Below are positions 60,525 to 64,000 of a stretch of DNA of 64,000 bases, in pieces (positions within the stretch are counted from its first letter, which is position 1; the number at the start of each line of letters is the position of its first letter). Location of the stretch: assembly GCF_017355785.1 (NCBI RefSeq), contig NZ_JAFEWE010000020.1, forward strand, positions 1 through 64,000, given 5' to 3'. The DNA is from Desertivirga arenae. Lineage in GTDB: Bacteria; Bacteroidota; Bacteroidia; Sphingobacteriales; Sphingobacteriaceae. The notes under the pieces were generated by a model. It saw only the letters and a program-made list of their open reading frames with translations. It had not been told where the DNA came from and searched no databases. A program made the position numbers and the translations under genes.

Positions 60525-63269
60525 TTAGACTTTATGCAGTAAGGTCTGCTTCAATATCGCTTTAAGGTCTTCGAGTTTTAAAGGTTTTGTTGCAAAATCG
60601 TCCATTCCAGCATTTAAACATTCTTCCCGGTCCTCAGCCGAGGCATTAGCAGTCATAGCTACAATCCGTGGTTGTTCAAGTTTCATTGACCGGATCACTT
60701 TAGTTGCCTCCAATCCGTCCATATCAGGCATCAATACATCCATCAAAACTAGATCATATTCTTTTAGCTTAAGAATGTTAACTGCTTCGACTCCGTTATT
60801 TGCCATATCAAGGGAATAGCCTAACTTATTTAGAACTCTTGATATTAGCTTCTGATTAATCAGGTTATCCTCTGCTACCAATATTCTCTGAGGATAGATT
60901 TCAGCAAAATCTTCGGAGAAAGGGGTAGGAACATTTGAAATATTTGGTATATCTGGTCCCTTTAAACCAGTTTTGCTTTTATTAAGTTCAGTCTGAATAG
61001 TATTGTACAGCAAATTTTCCTTGACCGGCTTCGTTAGTACGGAGGAAAATAAATGCGAAAACTTCGTTCGGGTCACATCTCCTACGGTGCTAAAAAGAAC
61101 GATAGGAACATACGGCTGGATCTTCTTAATCGCTTCTGCCAGTTCCACTCCATCCATTTCCGGAAGCACTTTATCTGTAAAAATAAGGTCGAAACGGGTG
61201 TTTTGCGAGACGATTTCAAGCGCTTCTTTAGGTGTTTCTTTGCATATTGCAACCAATCCCCAATGCTCTAGCTGGGCTTTTAAAATATCAAGATAGTTCC
61301 GATTATCATTAACAATAAGTATTCTTTTGTTCTTAATATCCTCTGAAAGGATCCGCATATTACTTTTTATGCTTTCTGACGGCTGATATGGAATATCGAA
61401 TGAAAAAGTACTTCCAGCACCCACAATGCTGTTTACTTCTATTTTTCCTCCCATTAGATTAACAAGCCGTTCTGATATAACTAGGCCAAGACCTGTCCCT
61501 CCATATTTTCTGGTTGTTGATGAATCTACCTGGGAAAATGCTTTGAAAAGACGGGAAATTTTATTTTCGGGGATTCCAATCCCTGTATCAATCACGTTGA
61601 AATTAAGAAAAAGCCCTTTCCCTTTAGATTGTTCCAGGCCTACTTTCACCAACACCTCTCCCGAAACAGTAAACTTAATTGCGTTATTTATTAAATTAAT
61701 CAAGACCTGGCGCAAACGATGACTGTCTCCCATGATATTGGAATTGATTGCGGGATCAGTGGTATAAATCAAGTCTAGACCTTTATCTGCAGCTTTGACA
61801 GCAAAGACATCCATTACTGATTCAATGCATTCAGTCAGATTAAAATCGTGGTGCTCTAACTCGAGATGACCAGCTTCTATCTTAGAATAATCCAGAATAT
61901 CGTTAATTAATGATAGTAATGCATCTCCGCTTTTGCTTATTATATCTACATATTCCTCCTGCTCGCTATTTAAAGACGTTGAGGTTAAAAGCTTAGCCAT
62001 ACCAATTACCCCATTCATTGGCGTACGAATTTCATGACTCATCGTTGCCAGGAACGAGCTTTTTGCCTGATTTGCTTTATCTGCCTTTGCCCTTTCTTCG
62101 TAAAGGGCTCTGTTTAGTTCGTTTAAATTCTCTGTTTGAACAGTCAACTCCTCGGATTGTGCCTGCAGTTCCTCATTAATTGCCTGAAGCTCTTCTGTTT
62201 GCACCTGTACCCTTTCCAAACTTAATTTTAGATCTGTAATGTCTTTAGATATGTTATGGATCCCAATGACCTCTCCATCAACAATAACAGGAATTTTAGA
62301 TACATGAATGAAGCATCTTTTACTTAAAGAAGGAATAAAGAGTTCTTGTTCAAAAGTTACCGGTTGCCCCCTTAGGGTAATTTGTAATTGTTTTTCAGAC
62401 GCTTCTACTTTATCTGGTTCAACAAAGAATGAATAATGCTTATTAATAACAGCTTCCGGGGGAAGACCATATAGAGTTTTGACAGAATTGTTGATATCAG
62501 TGATATATCCATCCCTGTTTTGATAGTAAACCATATCAGGGTTGTTTTCGAATAGAGATTTATACTTGATCTCACTTCTCTTAACCTCAAATTGAGCCGT
62601 CTTAAATTCAGTAATATCGAAAGTTATTCCAACAAACTTGGGAGCCCTGCCGGAAACGCTATCTACAACTACCTCTCCAATATCTCTTACATACTTCAGT
62701 GATCCATTTTTCAAGACAATCCGATACTCAATATCATAACGGCCTCTTAGCTCTATTGCGCGGTGAACTTCCGTTTCAAAATATAAAATATCTTCGGGGT
62801 GAATGAAACTAAGATAAGTATCATAATTTAGGTCGACGCTTCCTGGTTCTATTCCTAATATTCGAAAAAGCTCCTCGGACCAATAATTTTGATTGCTATA
62901 AACGTCGCCTGATAACATTACTTCCCAACTTCCAGCCTTGGCGATAGAAAGCATCGCATCCCGGTGCTTCGCCTCTTTTTCAAGCTCATTCAATTGAAGT
63001 TTAATGGAATTGACCTCTCGTTCTAACAGCGTTAAGAGTTCCGGAGCGTTATTCAAATTTTCTGTACCGGAATCATTAGGTTTTATAATGTCAGGTCTAA
63101 GACTACCTAGAATTGCTGCAAGCCTTCTCTCTATAACATCCGGATCTGCTAATCCTGAACTCTGGACGTAGAAATCGTTATAATCCTCAAGGATCTCTAC
63201 AAACAAATTTTTATACTTTTCAGGAATGCTTTTATATTTTGGATGCTCCTTTACCCTTTCTAAATGCAT
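60525..63269 (-). CDS. hybrid histidine kinase with two PAS and two receiver domains
   Basis: The 914-residue soluble protein has a helical N-terminus (1-100), PAS domains (about 105-225 and 230-345), a coiled coil (345-400), HisKA with ATMSHEIRTPMNGVIGMAKL (H412) and HATPase_c, then two receivers (about 650-765 and 790-910). The first has VNDNRNY where VDDN is expected, so its acidic pocket is weakened; the second has AEDN and MDVLMPDMDG intact. The many domains suit an integrating phosphorelay kinase. Confidence 0.93.
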   Translation of the reverse strand: MHLERVKEHPKYKSIPEKYKNLFVEILEDYNDFYVQSSGLADPDVIERRLAAILGSLRPDIIKPNDSGTENLNNAPELLTLLEREVNSIKLQLNELEKEAKHRDAMLSIAKAGSWEVMLSGDVYSNQNYWSEELFRILGIEPGSVDLNYDTYLSFIHPEDILYFETEVHRAIELRGRYDIEYRIVLKNGSLKYVRDIGEVVVDSVSGRAPKFVGITFDITEFKTAQFEVKRSEIKYKSLFENNPDMVYYQNRDGYITDINNSVKTLYGLPPEAVINKHYSFFVEPDKVEASEKQLQITLRGQPVTFEQELFIPSLSKRCFIHVSKIPVIVDGEVIGIHNISKDITDLKLSLERVQVQTEELQAINEELQAQSEELTVQTENLNELNRALYEERAKADKANQAKSSFLATMSHEIRTPMNGVIGMAKLLTSTSLNSEQEEYVDIISKSGDALLSLINDILDYSKIEAGHLELEHHDFNLTECIESVMDVFAVKAADKGLDLIYTTDPAINSNIMGDSHRLRQVLINLINNAIKFTVSGEVLVKVGLEQSKGKGLFLNFNVIDTGIGIPENKISRLFKAFSQVDSSTTRKYGGTGLGLVISERLVNLMGGKIEVNSIVGAGSTFSFDIPYQPSESIKSNMRILSEDIKNKRILIVNDNRNYLDILKAQLEHWGLVAICKETPKEALEIVSQNTRFDLIFTDKVLPEMDGVELAEAIKKIQPYVPIVLFSTVGDVTRTKFSHLFSSVLTKPVKENLLYNTIQTELNKSKTGLKGPDIPNISNVPTPFSEDFAEIYPQRILVAEDNLINQKLISRVLNKLGYSLDMANNGVEAVNILKLKEYDLVLMDVLMPDMDGLEATKVIRSMKLEQPRIVAMTANASAEDREECLNAGMDDFATKPLKLEDLKAILKQTLLHKV

Positions 63270-63391
63270 GGATTAGTGTACGGCGTAGTCGAAAAAAAGT
63301 TGCCAAGTGTGCTTCTTAGTGTAATAAAACCAGTACCTCAGATGAAACTAGGCACTGATATCATCCGTATCAAAATCCTTATTAAATAACG

Positions 63392-63453
63392 ACCGTTTAA
63401 ATGGACTTTTAAATTCTAATCAATTTATCTGATTTATTGGGGTCGCAGCTGTT
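63392..63453 (-). repeat. dispersed repeat, copy 3
   Basis: ACCGTTTAAATGGACTTTT (63392 on) differs from copies 1 and 2 at one base in the core. The GTCGCAGCTGTTAAAAC segment corresponds to their GCTGCAG part. It lies about 50 bases after the 3' end of the SnoaL gene, as with the others. Confidence 0.6.
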
Positions 63454-63490
63454 AAAACAGTAAAGCCCCTGAAAGGGCTCTACTGTTTTT
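63454..63490 (-). terminator. intrinsic terminator
   Basis: AAAACAGTA-A-AGCCC (63454-63468) pairs with GGGCT-C-TACTGTTTT (63475-63489) with one mismatch. It ends the SnoaL gene (minus strand). Confidence 0.8.
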
Positions 63491-63502
63491 CATTATGTTC
63501 AA

Positions 63503-64000
63503 TTAAAAACCAAATTTGCCGTTCTGATTTTTCCATTCACTTTGTGGAGCGATTGGCTCTATCACATCCCAGTGTTCAGCGATCTTTCCCTTTTCTACTC
63601 TAAATAAATCGTAGAACGAAGTTAGCTTACCAGCTAAATGACCTTCACTTACTACCAGCACAAAGTTACCTTCTCCTAATACTTTATGAATGGTATCATA
63701 TTTCATCGTAATTCCCTGTTTAGCCCATTCTCCGAGTGCCTGTCCTAAGCCTGACAATTGATCTGCAATTTGTGGGTTATGCTGAATGTAGTTATCACCA
63801 TTGAAGTATCCCGCTAGTTTTTCCATTTTTCCATTAACCAGGATATCATCTACGAAAGCTCTGACTAATATTTTATTTGCTTCAGTCTTTTCCAGTTCAG
63901 ATGCTTCTTGGGGCCCATCTGTCATTGTGCGCCCACTCAGATTTGCGTTCACTGGCTTTTCTTGTAAATTGTCCCAGTGCTCTACAATTTTACCATCCTC
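63503..64000 (-). CDS. SnoaL-like polyketide cyclase family protein, 5' end outside the window
   Basis: The frame stays open to the right edge, so the gene is incomplete and the GTG at 63952 is not the true start. The first residues in the window, EDGKIVEHWDNLQEKP, are the usual SnoaL end of a first domain. A linker (NANLSGRTMTDGPQEA) then leads to a second SnoaL domain (LVRAFVDDILVNGKMEKLAG, YIQHNPQIADQLSGLGQALG, KGKIAEHWDVIEPI). So it is a tandem NTF2-like protein; function unknown, perhaps a small-molecule isomerase or hydrolase. Confidence 0.8.
   Translation of the reverse strand, partial: EDGKIVEHWDNLQEKPVNANLSGRTMTDGPQEASELEKTEANKILVRAFVDDILVNGKMEKLAGYFNGDNYIQHNPQIADQLSGLGQALGEWAKQGITMKYDTIHKVLGEGNFVLVVSEGHLAGKLTSFYDLFRVEKGKIAEHWDVIEPIAPQSEWKNQNGKFGF

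Overview
The window looks like DNA from a member of the Bacteroidota, most likely a Pedobacter/Sphingobacterium-type organism. The reasons are the low GC content, the TAnnTTTG-type -7 promoter candidates, the lipoproteins with a Cys followed by Lys or acidic residues, the LruC-domain and FimB/Mfa2-like surface proteins, and the many PAS-domain histidine kinases. It is either a piece of a large plasmid or a chromosomal region carrying an integrated plasmid; the sequence alone does not decide.

Region 1 (0.2-4.8 kb): an MdaB-like quinone reductase and an MFS exporter, diverging from an HxlR regulator, then a RelE/ParE-type toxin with a small acidic antitoxin and an orphan HigA-type antitoxin. 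Region 2 (4.8-12.8 kb) is a plasmid backbone: a Rep_3-type initiator flanked by 21-bp iterons, ParA plus a small ribbon-helix-helix partner bracketed by identical 14-bp palindromes, a candidate oriT, a MobC-like accessory protein and a relaxase, a truncated ParA-like gene, an HTH regulator with a palindromic operator, and an HNH nuclease pair. Several AT-rich repeat families lie between these genes.

Region 3 (13-27 kb): two large surface lipoproteins (LruC; PKD/Big), then a PAS-LuxR regulator and a defence pair in convergent orientation: a stand-alone type ISP-like restriction-methylation enzyme and a single-chain SIR2-APAZ-short Argonaute. Region 4 (27-42 kb): many small hypothetical genes (some paralogous), a tandem family of four FimB/Mfa2-like lipoproteins with near-identical 5' ends plus a fifth distant member, a YedK/HMCES-type DNA-protein crosslinking protein, a PLD nuclease with a repeat tail, a collagen-like lipoprotein, a resolvase fragment and an orphan cobalamin riboswitch.

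Region 5 (42.5-64 kb): an MFS transporter between AraC regulators, a sugar isomerase-like TIM barrel with a HAD phosphatase, and a sensory region with four PAS histidine kinase-type proteins, GAF and response-regulator proteins, a BLUF-like protein and several decayed genes (a response regulator with an in-frame stop, a frameshifted dehydrogenase fragment, an IS66 remnant). A SnoaL-like gene runs off the right edge.

The strongest biological points are the fused SIR2-Argonaute next to a restriction enzyme, the replication/transfer repeat architecture, the orphan riboswitch and the recombining lipoprotein family.
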